Origin: Roseicella frigidaeris
Lineage (GTDB): Bacteria > Pseudomonadota > Alphaproteobacteria > Acetobacterales > Acetobacteraceae
Direction of reading: 5' to 3'
Assembly: GCF_003258945.1 (NCBI RefSeq)
Contig: NZ_QLIX01000002.1
Coordinates: 186,843-250,842, forward strand
Length of the DNA: 64,000 nucleotides
In this document: positions 35,110-43,745 of the stretch, in pieces
Numbering within the stretch: position 1 is the first letter of the stretch
Layout: each line of letters begins with the position of its first letter
The notes under the pieces: model-generated
Told to the model about the DNA's origin: nothing
Seen by the model: only the letters and a program-made list of their open reading frames with translations
The model's database searches: none
Position numbers and translations under genes: made by a program

Positions 35110-37761
35110 ATGTCGAGCACCCTTTCCGTCCGGGGCGCCGCTGGCCTCCGGGCCGCGGCGATGTTCCGGCCGCGCAGCCTCCTCCTCCTCGCCGATCCCG
35201 CCCTGGCCGAGACGGCGATCATCGCCCGCAACCTGGCGGCGGGCGGCTTCGAGGGCCGGCGGCGCGTCATCGGCCTGGCGGTGGAGGGGTTCGAGCCGGC
35301 ATCGAGCATCGAATCGCTGCCCGAGCCGCCCGACCTCGCCGTGCTCTGCCTGCCGCCGGCCCGGCTGGAGCCGGCCATGGCGGCGCTCGCCGCCCGCGGC
35401 TGCTTCGCGGCCGTCGTGCCCGGGCCGGCGCCCGATCTCGGCGGCATCTGCGCCCGCACTGGCATGCGCGCCCTCGGCCAGGGCAGCTTCGGGCTCTGCG
35501 TGGCGGCGATCGGGCTCAACGCCTCGCTCGCGCATATCCCGCCGCGGCCGGGCAAGCTCGCCCTGGTCAGCCAATCGGCGGCGCTGGTGCGGGCGGTGCT
35601 CGACTGGGCGGCGGCGGAGGCGGTCGGCTTCAGCCAGATCATCGGCATCGGCGGCAACGCCAATACCGGCTTCGCCATGGCGCTCGACTGGCTGGCGCGC
35701 GATGCCGGGACCGGCGCGGTGCTGCTCGACCTGCGGCGCATCCGCAACCGCCGCGCCTTCGTCTCCGCCGCCCGGGCCGTGGCGCGCACCCGCCCGGTGG
35801 TCGCGCTGCGGGCCGGCGGCCGCGCCCTGGACGGCTCGGGGATCACCGACCGGGTGATGGAGGCGGCGCTGCGGCGCGCCGGCGTGCTGCGCGTCTCCGG
35901 CCTCGAGGACCTGCTCTCGGCGGTCGAGACCCTGGCGCGGGTGCGGCCGCGCCTCGGCGGCGGGGCGGCGGCGCAGCGCGGCGACCGCGTCGCCATCGTC
36001 ACCAACGGCATCGGCCTCGGCCATCTTGCCGCCGATGCGCTGCTCGAGGGCGGCGGCCGCCTGGCCGTGCTGGCGTCGGAATCGCTCGCCGCCTTCGCCG
36101 CGCTGCTGCCCGAGGGCTGGCAGACGGGCAACCCGCTCTCCCTCGGCCCCGGCAGCGGGCCGCGCCTGGCCGAGGCGGCGACCATGCTGGCGGCGCTGCC
36201 GGAGGTGGATGCCGTGGTGGCGCTGCACGCGCCGGCGCCGGAGGAGGCGGGCGACGTCGCTGCCGAGGCGATGATCGCTGCCGCCCGCGCCGGCGGCCAG
36301 CGCGCGGCGCCGGTGCTGGTCGGCTGGGCCGGCCAGGCCACGGCGGGCCGGCAGCGCCAGGCGATGGCCGAGGCGGGGCTGGCGGTCTTCGCCACGCCCG
36401 AGGCGGCGGTGCGCGGCGCGCTGCATCTGGCCAAGGACCGGCGCAACCGCGCCGCCGCGGCGGAGTTGCCGCCGGCCGAGGTGCTGGAGCTGGCGCCGGA
36501 CCGCCGCTCCGTCAGGCGGCTGCTGCAAGGGGCGCTGACCGCCGGCCGGCGCGGGCTGACCGAGGAGGAGGCCCTCGATGTCTGCGCCGCCTATGGCGTG
36601 CCGACCATCCCCGGCCGGCGGGCGAGCGGGCCGCAGGATGCCGCCGATGCCGCCGCCATGCTCGGCTTCCCGGTGGTGCTGAAGATCCTCAGCCCGGATC
36701 TGCGCCACAAGAGCGAGGTGGGCGGCGTGACGCTCGGCCTCGCCTCGCCGGCGGCGGTGCGGGCGGAGGCGGAGGCGATGCTGGCCCGGGTGCGCGCCCG
36801 GCTGCCGGCGGCGCGGATCGAGGGCTTCCTGGTGCAGCGCCAGGCGGCGCGGGCGCTCGAGCTGCGGCTGCGGCTCGGCGACGATCCGATGTTCGGCCCC
36901 TGGATCGGCTTCGGCCAGGGCGGCACCGCCGCCGACATCCTGGAGGACGAGGCCTACGACCTGCCGCCGCTGAACCTGGCGCTGGCCGGGCAGCTCATCG
37001 GCCGCTCGCGCACCGCCCGGCTGATGGCTGGCTTCCGCGACCATCCGGCGGTGAACCAGGCGGCGGTCGCCGACGTGCTGGTGCGCCTGTCGCAGATCGC
37101 GGTGGATTTCCCGGAGATCGAATCGCTCGCCATCAACCCGCTCTTCGCCGATGCCCAAGGGGTGCTGGCGGTGGATGCACATTTGGCGCTGCGGCCGCCG
37201 GGCGAGCGCGGCGTGCTCGCCATCCCGCCCTATCCGGCCGAGCTGTCGCGCCCCTGGCGCACGCGTGCGGGGGAGGTGCTGACGGTGCGGCCGGTGCGGC
37301 CCGAGGATGCCGAGGCGCATGGCGCCTTCTTCCACAGCCTCTCGCCGGAGGATGTCCGCTGGCGCTTCTTCTCGCCGCTGAAGGAGCTCTCGCCGAGCCT
37401 GACCGCGCGGCTGACGCAGATCGACTACGACCGCGAGATCGCCTTCATCGCCTCGCGCCGGCACGGCGACGGCCGCGACGAGACGCTCGGCGTCTCGCGG
37501 CTCATCCGCGACCCCTCCGACCCCGTGAAGGCGGAGTTCGCCGTCGCCGTCTCGCCGGCCATGAAGGGGCAGGGGCTGGGGCGGCACCTGATGGAGCGGC
37601 TGTTCGAATGGGGCCGGGCCAACGGCGTGCAGGAGGTAATCGGCCAGGTGCTGGCCGACAACGCGCCGATGCTCGCCTTCGTCCGGGCGCTCGGCTTCGC
37701 CGTCCGGCGCTCGCCGGAGGAGGAGGATGTGATGGAAGCGCGGCTGCCGCTGCAGGGCTGA
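35110..37761 (+). CDS. Acyl-CoA synthetase-like/GNAT fusion, Pat-type protein acetyltransferase
   Basis: This is a large fusion related to bacterial Pat/PatZ lysine acetyltransferases (E. coli PatZ is 886 aa; this one is 883 aa from ATG 35110; an ATG at 35095 is possible). Domain order is CoA-binding (about 15-140), flavodoxin-like ligase (145-300), ATP-grasp (about 480-690, with GFPVVLKILSPDLRHKSEVGG) and GNAT (about 705-880, with VSPAMKGQGLGRHLMERLFE). The phosphohistidine loop of true ADP-forming synthetases (SHTG) is missing; the matching position reads GGRALDGSGITDRVMEAAL. This favours a regulatory acetyltransferase over acyl-CoA synthesis. Targets are probably metabolic enzymes such as acetyl-CoA synthetase, by family knowledge. 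Confidence 0.88.
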   Translation: MSSTLSVRGAAGLRAAAMFRPRSLLLLADPALAETAIIARNLAAGGFEGRRRVIGLAVEGFEPASSIESLPEPPDLAVLCLPPARLEPAMAALAARGCFAAVVPGPAPDLGGICARTGMRALGQGSFGLCVAAIGLNASLAHIPPRPGKLALVSQSAALVRAVLDWAAAEAVGFSQIIGIGGNANTGFAMALDWLARDAGTGAVLLDLRRIRNRRAFVSAARAVARTRPVVALRAGGRALDGSGITDRVMEAALRRAGVLRVSGLEDLLSAVETLARVRPRLGGGAAAQRGDRVAIVTNGIGLGHLAADALLEGGGRLAVLASESLAAFAALLPEGWQTGNPLSLGPGSGPRLAEAATMLAALPEVDAVVALHAPAPEEAGDVAAEAMIAAARAGGQRAAPVLVGWAGQATAGRQRQAMAEAGLAVFATPEAAVRGALHLAKDRRNRAAAAELPPAEVLELAPDRRSVRRLLQGALTAGRRGLTEEEALDVCAAYGVPTIPGRRASGPQDAADAAAMLGFPVVLKILSPDLRHKSEVGGVTLGLASPAAVRAEAEAMLARVRARLPAARIEGFLVQRQAARALELRLRLGDDPMFGPWIGFGQGGTAADILEDEAYDLPPLNLALAGQLIGRSRTARLMAGFRDHPAVNQAAVADVLVRLSQIAVDFPEIESLAINPLFADAQGVLAVDAHLALRPPGERGVLAIPPYPAELSRPWRTRAGEVLTVRPVRPEDAEAHGAFFHSLSPEDVRWRFFSPLKELSPSLTARLTQIDYDREIAFIASRRHGDGRDETLGVSRLIRDPSDPVKAEFAVAVSPAMKGQGLGRHLMERLFEWGRANGVQEVIGQVLADNAPMLAFVRALGFAVRRSPEEEDVMEARLPLQG

Positions 37762-37856
37762 CGCGCCCCCCGGGGCCCCTGCCGCGGCGCGCGGCGACGT
37801 CGCGGGGACGACCCGACCAAGCGCACGACGATCCGGCCCGCGGCCCGCAGGGCCGA

Positions 37857-37902
37857 GCGCCCGGATGGGCGCCGCGCGTCGCGTCGTCAGGCGCGCCTGA
37901 CG
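37857..37902. repeat. GC-rich palindrome region behind the Pat-type gene
   Basis: The 227-bp gap 37762-37988 is repeat-like. At 37885-37902 lies a perfect 18-bp palindrome (CGTCAGGCGCGCCTGACG). It is preceded by GCGCCCGGATGGGCG, a segment that recurs at 54379-54393 beside another GC-rich hairpin. The last part of the gap is the family B repeat. I see no gene in it. Confidence 0.5.
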
Positions 37903-37930
37903 GCGCGACGGCGCGAAGGCCCAGGCAAAC

Positions 37931-37988
37931 CGGAGGGTTGCGCCCGGCGATTGAGGCGCAGGACGGTGAAACCGTCTTGCGCTCGGTC
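37931..37988. repeat. Family B hairpin repeat, copy 1
   Basis: The copy begins GGAGGGTTGCGCCCGGCG and holds a stem with 12-bp arms (GCGCAGGACGGT-gaa-ACCGTCTTGCGC, one G:T pair) at 37956-37982. It ends in GCTCGG directly before the stop codon of the minus-strand small transporter gene. Copy 2 at 49078-49137 shares the first 18 bases exactly and the same stem core. Confidence 0.6.
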
Positions 37989-38327
37989 TCAGGCCGCGGC
38001 GAGCATCAGCACACCGCCGCAGATGAGCGCGATCGCCGCCAGCTTCTGCATCGAGAGCCGTTCGCCGAAGAGGAAATGCCCGAGCAGCGCCACCGCGACA
38101 TAGCTCGCCGCCGTCGAGGGCAGGGCGATGCTCACCGGGATGCGGCGGAGCGCGATGATGTAGAGGAAGGCGGCGCCGGCATAGGCGGCGAGGCCGCAGA
38201 GCGTGCTCGGGCGGAGGAGCTGGGCGAGCAGACCGCCCTCGGCCTCCACCGCGCCGGTCTTCAGCAGCACCTGGCCGAGCAGCGAGGTGAGGATGGCGGC
38301 CGCGAGGGCGGTCCAGTAGAGCGTCAT
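37989..38327 (-). CDS. Small EamA/SMR-like transporter (ArnE/ArnF-like)
   Basis: This is a four-helix membrane protein of 112 aa: helices at about residues 4-22 (WTALAAAILTSLLGQVLLK), 38-58, 68-86 and 93-111 (KLAAIALICGGVLMLAAA). Such half-size drug/metabolite-superfamily proteins include SMR pumps and the ArnE/ArnF undecaprenyl-phosphate-sugar flippase subunits. The ATGA overlap with a polyprenyl-phosphate-type glycosyltransferase gene favours the flippase-like reading. Only one subunit is present, so it may act as a homodimer. Confidence 0.8.
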   Translation of the reverse strand: MTLYWTALAAAILTSLLGQVLLKTGAVEAEGGLLAQLLRPSTLCGLAAYAGAAFLYIIALRRIPVSIALPSTAASYVAVALLGHFLFGERLSMQKLAAIALICGGVLMLAAA

Positions 38328-39322
38328 CGCAGCGCATCCTCCGGCTGCCGCGCCGGGGCGGGCTCGGTCCGCGGCGCGATCATCTCCCGCACCACGCCCT
38401 GCGGCTTGCCGTTGGCCGAGAGGAAGGCGCGGCCGACATACTCGCCGAGCACGCCGAGGATGAGGAACTGCACCCCGGCGAGCAGCAGCATGGTGGTCAT
38501 GGTGGAGGCCCAGCCGGAGGGCGTGCCGCTCATCATCGCCTCGGCGACCACCAGGAGGGCGAGCAGGAAGCCGAGGATTCCCATGGCCACGCCGGCGAAG
38601 ATGGCCAGGCGCAGCGGCAGCACCGAGAAATTGGTGGCGAGGTTCAGCCAGAGCCGGATCAGCCGCTTCAGCGTGTAATTGGACCGGCCCTCGGCGCGGG
38701 CCAGGTGCAGCACCTCGATCGAGCTGATGCGCTGCGTCACCTGCATGATCAGCCCGTCCACATAGGGGTAGGGGCCGCGGTACTTCGCCACCTCGCGCGC
38801 CACCAGCGCGCTCATGCAGCGGAAGGAGGAGAGGTAGAGCCCCTTCGGCTTGTCGAGCAGCGCATCCGCCACCCGGTTGGCGAAGCGGCTGCCGAGGTTG
38901 CGCCAGCCCTCGTGCTGCTTCTCGGCATAGCGGGTGTAGACCACGTCCCACTGGCCGAGCCGGGCATGGTCGTAGAGCTTCAGCACCTCCTCCGGCGGGT
39001 TCTGCAGGTCGTCGTCCATGGTGATGACGAAGGCGCCGCGGGCATGCCGCAGCCCGGTCATGACCGCGTTGTGCTCGCCGAAATTGCGCGCATGCTCGAG
39101 ATAGGCGACGGGCACCGTGGCGCGCGCCTGCAGGGCGCGGCAGACCTCGCCGGAGTTGTCCGGGCTGCCGTCGTTCACCAGCACGATCTCGAGGCCGCCT
39201 TCCGGCCGCAGGGCGGAGAGCGCCTCGACCAGCCGGCCGATCGTCGTCGCGCCGCGATAGACCGGGACGACGATGCTCAGCCCCACGGGATAGGCGCCGG
39301 ATTCGGGACGATTGGGGGACAT
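38324..39322 (-). CDS. Membrane glycosyltransferase family 2 (ArnC/GtrB-like)
   Basis: This is predicted to move a sugar from a nucleotide donor to a polyprenyl phosphate on the cytoplasmic face. The 332-aa protein starts its GT-A fold at GLSIVVPVYRGATTIGRLV, with LVNDGSPDNS and the metal-binding ITMDDDLQNPPEE (DXD type). Two C-terminal membrane helices are seen at about residues 230-255 (LRLAIFAGVAMGILGFLLALL) and 270-295 (TMTTMLLLAGVQFLILGVLG), as in GtrB/ArnC. The last segment GEYVGRAFLSANGKPQ is typical. It lies 12 bp behind a methyltransferase gene and overlaps the small transporter. Confidence 0.92.
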   Translation of the reverse strand: MSPNRPESGAYPVGLSIVVPVYRGATTIGRLVEALSALRPEGGLEIVLVNDGSPDNSGEVCRALQARATVPVAYLEHARNFGEHNAVMTGLRHARGAFVITMDDDLQNPPEEVLKLYDHARLGQWDVVYTRYAEKQHEGWRNLGSRFANRVADALLDKPKGLYLSSFRCMSALVAREVAKYRGPYPYVDGLIMQVTQRISSIEVLHLARAEGRSNYTLKRLIRLWLNLATNFSVLPLRLAIFAGVAMGILGFLLALLVVAEAMMSGTPSGWASTMTTMLLLAGVQFLILGVLGEYVGRAFLSANGKPQGVVREMIAPRTEPAPARQPEDALR

Positions 39323-39334
39323 GGCAGGTCTCGC

Positions 39335-40069
39335 TCAGGGGCGATGGGCGGTGGCGAGCACCGATCCGCCGGCAGGGAAGGGAATGCCGATCGCCCGCAG
39401 GCGGCGCTCCAGCCGGGTCGTGGCGTGCAGGCTGTCGTCGAGCCAGGCCGGGTAGCGGGCGACATCCGATCGCGTCGTCATGGCGCGGGCGACGAGCTTG
39501 CGCCGCGCCACCATCAGCGGCAGCAGCAGGCTGTTCCAGTAGCGCAGCCGGATCCCGGCGAGCCCGACCCTGGCCAGCATGGCGGCGACGCCGCGCGCGG
39601 TGAAGCGGCGGGCATTCTGCACCTCGACATCATGGCCGGACCGCAACCAGTCGAAGGCGGGCAGGTTCAGGACCAGCACCCCGCCCGGGCACAGCACCCG
39701 GCGCAGCTCGGGCAGGGCCTGGACCGGGTCGACCGCGGCGTGGCAGAGCACGTCAAGGCTCACCACCGCCGCGAAGCTGGCCTCGGCGAAGGGCAGGGCG
39801 TGCACCGTGCCGCGCAGCACCGGGCGGCCGGATTTCGCCGCCGCGCGGCGCGCCGCCGGCAGGTGGTGCTCCAGCCCGACGGCGGCGAGGTCCGGCCGGG
39901 CCTGGCGCAGCCGGGCGAGGAAGCCCCCGGTGCCGCAGCCGGCGTCGAGCAGCGGCCCCGGGTCGGGCCGGCTGGCGGCGAGCGCATCGAGCACCTCGGC
40001 ATGCAGGGCGCGGTACCACCACATGCTGTCCTCGACCGCGTCCATGATCTGGTACTGGGCGGGGTCCAC
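39335..40069 (-). CDS. Class I SAM-dependent methyltransferase
   Basis: This is a predicted small-molecule or glycan methyltransferase. GTG 40069 is preferred, giving MDPAQYQIMDAVEDSMWWYRAL, a beginning common in methyltransferases of polysaccharide and lipid-sugar clusters; ATG 40045 is the alternative. The product is 244 aa. The SAM-binding motif I is LLDAGCGTGGFLARL, motif II region is VVSLDVLCHAAVDP, and motif III is LCPGGVLVLNLPAFDWL. It heads a three-gene operon with the glycosyltransferase and small transporter, which suggests methylation of a lipid-linked sugar or its carrier. Confidence 0.87.
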   Translation of the reverse strand: MDPAQYQIMDAVEDSMWWYRALHAEVLDALAASRPDPGPLLDAGCGTGGFLARLRQARPDLAAVGLEHHLPAARRAAAKSGRPVLRGTVHALPFAEASFAAVVSLDVLCHAAVDPVQALPELRRVLCPGGVLVLNLPAFDWLRSGHDVEVQNARRFTARGVAAMLARVGLAGIRLRYWNSLLLPLMVARRKLVARAMTTRSDVARYPAWLDDSLHATTRLERRLRAIGIPFPAGGSVLATAHRP

Positions 40070-40270
40070 CCGCCGGTTCTGGCATGCGGCCGGCCGCGAG
40101 AACAAGCGGCCCGGCCCTGGCCCCGGCCCCCCTTGGGCTCCCCTCCCATGGGGCCGCGGGTCCCGCCATCCGCTTTCCGTCCATGTTTTGCCCGCATCGG
40201 CTTCCCGTCGCGGCAGCGCGGCGCTACCGCATGGGGCGGGGCAGAATGGAAGGCCGGGCCGGGCCGGGAG

Positions 40271-41257
40271 ATGATGAGGCGGGCAGGGATCGGCGCGGCG
40301 ACGCCGCGCGCATGGCCGGGCGGCGGCGCGCGCCTGGCGGTGCCGACCGGCGAGGAAGCGGTGCGCGGCCTCGCCATCGTGGCCCTCGGCTATGCGGTGA
40401 TCGCGGTGGCCGATGCCACGGTGAAATGGGTGCTGCCGACCATCGGGCCGGCCGCCGCCATGGTCTGGCGCGGGGTGTTCGGCGGGCTGACGGTGCTGCT
40501 GCTCTCCCGCGGGCGGGCGCTCCGGGCGGTGAACCGCCGGCTGCTCGCGGCCCGCAGCCTGCTCTCGGCCGGCGTCTCCGCCGCCTGGTACCTTGCCTGG
40601 TCGCTCGGCGTCAGCCTCGCCGACAGCTATGCCGTCGCCGCCGCCTCGCCGCTGCTGATGACCCTGCTCGCCATCCCGCTGCTCGGCGAGACGGTGGGCT
40701 GGCGGCGCTGGTGCAGCACCGCGGTGGGCTGCGCCGGGGTGCTGTTCATGCTGCAGCCGGGCGGCGAGCTCTGGCGCCCAGAATCGGCGCTGCTGCTGGC
40801 GGCGACGGCGGTGATGGCGCTCACCCGGATCTGGACCCGGATGCTGACCCGGACCGACACGCCCGACAGCATGGCGTTCTGGGTGCTGGCGGCGCAGGCG
40901 CCGGTCGGCCTCGCCCTGCTGGCCTGGCCGGCGATGTGGCCGCCGGGCGGGCCGCCGCCGGTCCTGCCGCCGGCCTGGGCGCTGGCGACGCTCGCCGGCT
41001 TCGCCCTGCTGAACGCCCTGGCGCAGATCCTGTTCGGCCGCGGCTATGCGCTGGCGCCGGTCTCGGCCATCGCGCCCTTCGAATACACGCCCCTGCTCTG
41101 GGGCATCGGCCTCGGCTTCCTGCTCTGGGGCGAGGTGCCGGCCTGGACCACGCTCGGCGGCGCCGCGATCGTGGTCGCGGCCGGGCTCTACAATGTCCAC
41201 CGCGAGCGGCTGCGGCGCTCCGCGGAACGCGCCGCCCGGCCGCGGGGGGCGGCCTGA
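40271..41257 (+). CDS. EamA family (DMT superfamily) transporter
   Basis: This is a ten-helix inner-membrane permease of the drug/metabolite transporter superfamily, 328 aa. It starts at ATG 40271 (or 40274) behind the purine-rich GGGCCGGGAG. Two EamA repeats are present: the first from VRGLAIVALGYAVIAVADAT to AVGCAGVLFML, the second from LLLAATAVMALTRIWTRML to LGGAAIVVAAGLYNVHRERL. The second repeat has the family segment PVSAIAPFEYTPLLWGIGLG. The stop shares one base with the start of a second EamA gene, so the two are cotranslated. The substrate is unknown. Confidence 0.9.
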   Translation: MMRRAGIGAATPRAWPGGGARLAVPTGEEAVRGLAIVALGYAVIAVADATVKWVLPTIGPAAAMVWRGVFGGLTVLLLSRGRALRAVNRRLLAARSLLSAGVSAAWYLAWSLGVSLADSYAVAAASPLLMTLLAIPLLGETVGWRRWCSTAVGCAGVLFMLQPGGELWRPESALLLAATAVMALTRIWTRMLTRTDTPDSMAFWVLAAQAPVGLALLAWPAMWPPGGPPPVLPPAWALATLAGFALLNALAQILFGRGYALAPVSAIAPFEYTPLLWGIGLGFLLWGEVPAWTTLGGAAIVVAAGLYNVHRERLRRSAERAARPRGAA

Positions 41258-42162
41258 TGGCTTTGCGCCACGACATCCGCCGCGGCGCCCTCTGCATGCT
41301 GGGCGCGCATGCGCTCTTCACCGGCATGGGCGCCATCGTGAAGCACCTGGCCGACCATGTGCCGGTGATCGAGCTGATGTTCTTCCGCAGCGTCTTCGCC
41401 CTGCCGGTGGTGCTGGCGATCTGCCTGCGCTCCGGCGGGGTGACGCTGCGGACCCGGCGCTTCGGCGGCCATGCGCTGCGCGCCTGCACCGGCATCGCGG
41501 CGCAGACCCTCGGCTTCTACGCCCTCGGCATCCTGCCGCTCGCCGAGCAGGTGGCGCTCGGCTACACCCAGCCGCTCTTCGTCACCATCCTCGCCATCCC
41601 CTTCCTCGGCGAGATGGTGGGCGTGCATCGCTGGAGCGCGGTGGTGGTCGGCTTCTGCGGCGTGCTGCTGATCGCCGCCGGCCAGGGCCTCGGCGCCGGC
41701 GAGATGGCGCCCGGCTTCGCCCTCGGCACCCTGGCCGGCGTGGCGCAGGGCCTGTTCTCGGCGGTGACGACGCTGCTGGTGCGCCAGCTCTCCGCCACCG
41801 AGAGCTCGACCACCATCACCCTGTGGCAGTCGCTGCTGATGGGCGCCTATGCCGCGGTGCTGCTGCCCTTCGTCTGGGTGACGCCGGGCTGGGAGGATCT
41901 CGGCCTGCTGATCCTGGTCGGCCTCGTCGGCGGCTCGGCGCAATGGCTGCTGACGGAGGCCTGGGCCAGCGCCCAGGTCTCGGCGGTCGCGCCCTATTCC
42001 TATTCGGCGCTGCTCTGGTCGATCCTGCTCGGCTGGCTGGTCTTCGGCGAGCTGCCCGGGCTGGCGATGCTGGGCGGCGCCGGCTTGATCACCGCCGCCG
42101 GCCTGTACATCCTGCACCGCGAACTGGTCCGCAAGGGCCGCAAGCAGGCGCCGCCGGGCTGA
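41257..42162 (+). CDS. EamA family (DMT superfamily) transporter
   Basis: This is the second EamA permease of the pair, 301 aa, started by an ATG in a TGATG overlap. Its repeats run from GALCMLGAHALFTGMGAIVK to VVVGFCGVLLIAAGQGL and from LGTLAGVAQGLFSAVTTLLV to LGGAGLITAAGLYILHREL. It shows the segment AQVSAVAPYSYSALLWSILL, matching the family. It could form a heterodimer or be a duplicate of the upstream permease, though the two differ clearly in sequence. An MBL hydrolase gene follows after 20 bp. Confidence 0.9.
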   Translation: MALRHDIRRGALCMLGAHALFTGMGAIVKHLADHVPVIELMFFRSVFALPVVLAICLRSGGVTLRTRRFGGHALRACTGIAAQTLGFYALGILPLAEQVALGYTQPLFVTILAIPFLGEMVGVHRWSAVVVGFCGVLLIAAGQGLGAGEMAPGFALGTLAGVAQGLFSAVTTLLVRQLSATESSTTITLWQSLLMGAYAAVLLPFVWVTPGWEDLGLLILVGLVGGSAQWLLTEAWASAQVSAVAPYSYSALLWSILLGWLVFGELPGLAMLGGAGLITAAGLYILHRELVRKGRKQAPPG

Positions 42163-42182
42163 GGCGCCGCCAGGAGGAGCGC

Positions 42183-43061
42183 ATGGCCATTCCCTTCCTG
42201 CGGCAGGACCCGCTGCCGCATGGCGTGGCGGAGGAGGTCGCGCCCGGGGTGCGGCGGATCCTCTGCAACAACCCCTCGGCCTTCACCTTCCGCGGCACCA
42301 ACACCTACATCATCGGCCGCGGCCGGGTGGCGGTGCTCGACCCCGGGCCGGAGAACGCGGCGCATCTCGCTGCCATCCTCGCCGCGACGCAGGGCGAGAC
42401 GGTGACGCATGTGATCGTCAGCCACACCCATCGCGACCACTCGCCGGGCGCCGCGCCCCTGGTGGCCGCGACCGGCGCCGAGACCTGGGGCTTCGGCCCG
42501 CATGTGACGCCGCCCGAGGCGGGCGGCGAGGGCGGCGACCACGGCTTCCAGCCGCAGCACCGCCTGCCCGATGGCGCCGTGGTGGAGGGCGAGGGCTGGC
42601 GGCTGACCGCGCTGCACACGCCGGGGCATTGCGCCAACCATCTCTGCTTCGCCATGGACGGGAACGGCGTGCTGTTCAGCGCCGACCATGTGATGAGCTG
42701 GTCGACCAGCGTGGTCAGCCCGCCGGATGGCGACATGGCCGACTACATGCGCAGCCTCGCCCGGGTGATGGCGCGCGAGGACGCGATCCTGCTGCCCGGC
42801 CACGGCCCGCCGCTGCGCGACCCGAAGCCCTTCCTCGCCGGCCTCTGGGCGCATCGGGAGGAGCGCGAGGCGCGGGTGTTGGAGGCGTTGCGGAAGGCCG
42901 GCCGCGCGACGGCGGCGGAGCTGGTCGGCCCGGTCTATGGGCCGCTCGACCCGCGCCTCGTCGGCCCCGCCGGGCGCAGCCTGCTGAGCCACCTGATCAA
43001 GCTGGGGCAGGAGGGGCAGGTGGCGCGCGGCGAGGGCGAGGCCTGGTCAGCGCTCGGCTAG
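42183..43061 (+). CDS. Metallo-beta-lactamase-fold hydrolase
   Basis: This is a predicted zinc-dependent hydrolase similar to the LACTB2/glyoxalase II-like group. The 292-aa protein has the metal motif VSHTHRDHSPGA (HxHxDH), further ligands in LHTPGHCANHLCFAM and FSADHVMSW, and LLPGHGPPL. A C-terminal winged-helix-like tail (RVLEALRKAGRATAAELVGPVY) is typical of the LACTB2 group, which includes RNA endonucleases. The gene follows two EamA permeases closely. Its 3' end overlaps the convergent Nudix gene by 15 bp. Confidence 0.9.
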   Translation: MAIPFLRQDPLPHGVAEEVAPGVRRILCNNPSAFTFRGTNTYIIGRGRVAVLDPGPENAAHLAAILAATQGETVTHVIVSHTHRDHSPGAAPLVAATGAETWGFGPHVTPPEAGGEGGDHGFQPQHRLPDGAVVEGEGWRLTALHTPGHCANHLCFAMDGNGVLFSADHVMSWSTSVVSPPDGDMADYMRSLARVMAREDAILLPGHGPPLRDPKPFLAGLWAHREEREARVLEALRKAGRATAAELVGPVYGPLDPRLVGPAGRSLLSHLIKLGQEGQVARGEGEAWSALG

Positions 43062-43745
43062 CCGGTTGTCCATGCCCTGGAAGCAGATCAGCGTCCGGGC
43101 CTCGCGTTCCGCCGGCGTCAGGCCGAGCCAGGCGCGGAACTCCGCCAGCACCTTCGCGGTGATGCTGGCGATCTTATGGGCGAAGGCCTCCTCGAAGGTG
43201 AAGTAGCGCAGCGCCTCCAGCTCGCCCGAGCCGCGCAGCGGCCCATGCGCCGCCGCGCCCGAGGCGATCAGGAAGCGGGCGTTGAAGCGGGCGACCCGGT
43301 TGGGGGGAGTCACCGCCCGGCAGAGATACTCGATAGCGGCGAGCTCGGGCAGCAGGCGGTGCCCCTCCATCCGGCCGAGGACGAGGCCGGTCTCCTCGTG
43401 CAGCTCCCGCGCCGCGGCGATGCCGAGGGCGCGGGCGAGGGAGGGCGGCGCCTGCCGCTCCAGGCAGGCGCGGGTGAACTCCGGCAATTCGGAGAGGGCG
43501 AGGGCGCGGTGGTCGGCGCGGTCCACCCGGCCGCCGGGGAAGACCAGGACATTCGGCATGAAGCGGTGGCGGGCATGCCGCAGCCCCATCAGCACCTCGG
43601 GGCCCGCGGGCCCCTCGCGCCAGAGGATGAGGCTCGCCGCATGCTTCGGCCGGACGGCGCGGCTCGGCGCGGCGGGGCGGCTCTCGGCGGGGCCGCCGGG
43701 ATTGTCCTCGGTCGGCGGCGCGTGATGCGGGGCGTCGTCAGTCAA
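43047..43745 (-). CDS. Nudix hydrolase (NUDT19-like)
   Basis: This protein is predicted to cleave a nucleoside diphosphate derivative, possibly coenzyme A or an ADP-sugar. The 232-aa frame starts at TTG 43745, which overlaps the stop of the nitroreductase gene; no ATG or GTG lies nearby. The Nudix box is split by an insert: the first part is FPGGRVDRADHRAL and the catalytic helix is AARELHEETGLVLG. This split form is typical of the NUDT19/RP2 group. It is the second gene after the nitroreductase gene. Confidence 0.85.
   Translation of the reverse strand: MTDDAPHHAPPTEDNPGGPAESRPAAPSRAVRPKHAASLILWREGPAGPEVLMGLRHARHRFMPNVLVFPGGRVDRADHRALALSELPEFTRACLERQAPPSLARALGIAAARELHEETGLVLGRMEGHRLLPELAAIEYLCRAVTPPNRVARFNARFLIASGAAAHGPLRGSGELEALRYFTFEEAFAHKIASITAKVLAEFRAWLGLTPAEREARTLICFQGMDNRLAER

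Noticed and set aside
34993-38337. The minus-strand frame of the esterase extends upstream across the whole Pat-type gene
   Set aside because: The upstream part has no domain and lies antisense to a clear synthetase/GNAT protein. The esterase start at 34992 fits the family length.
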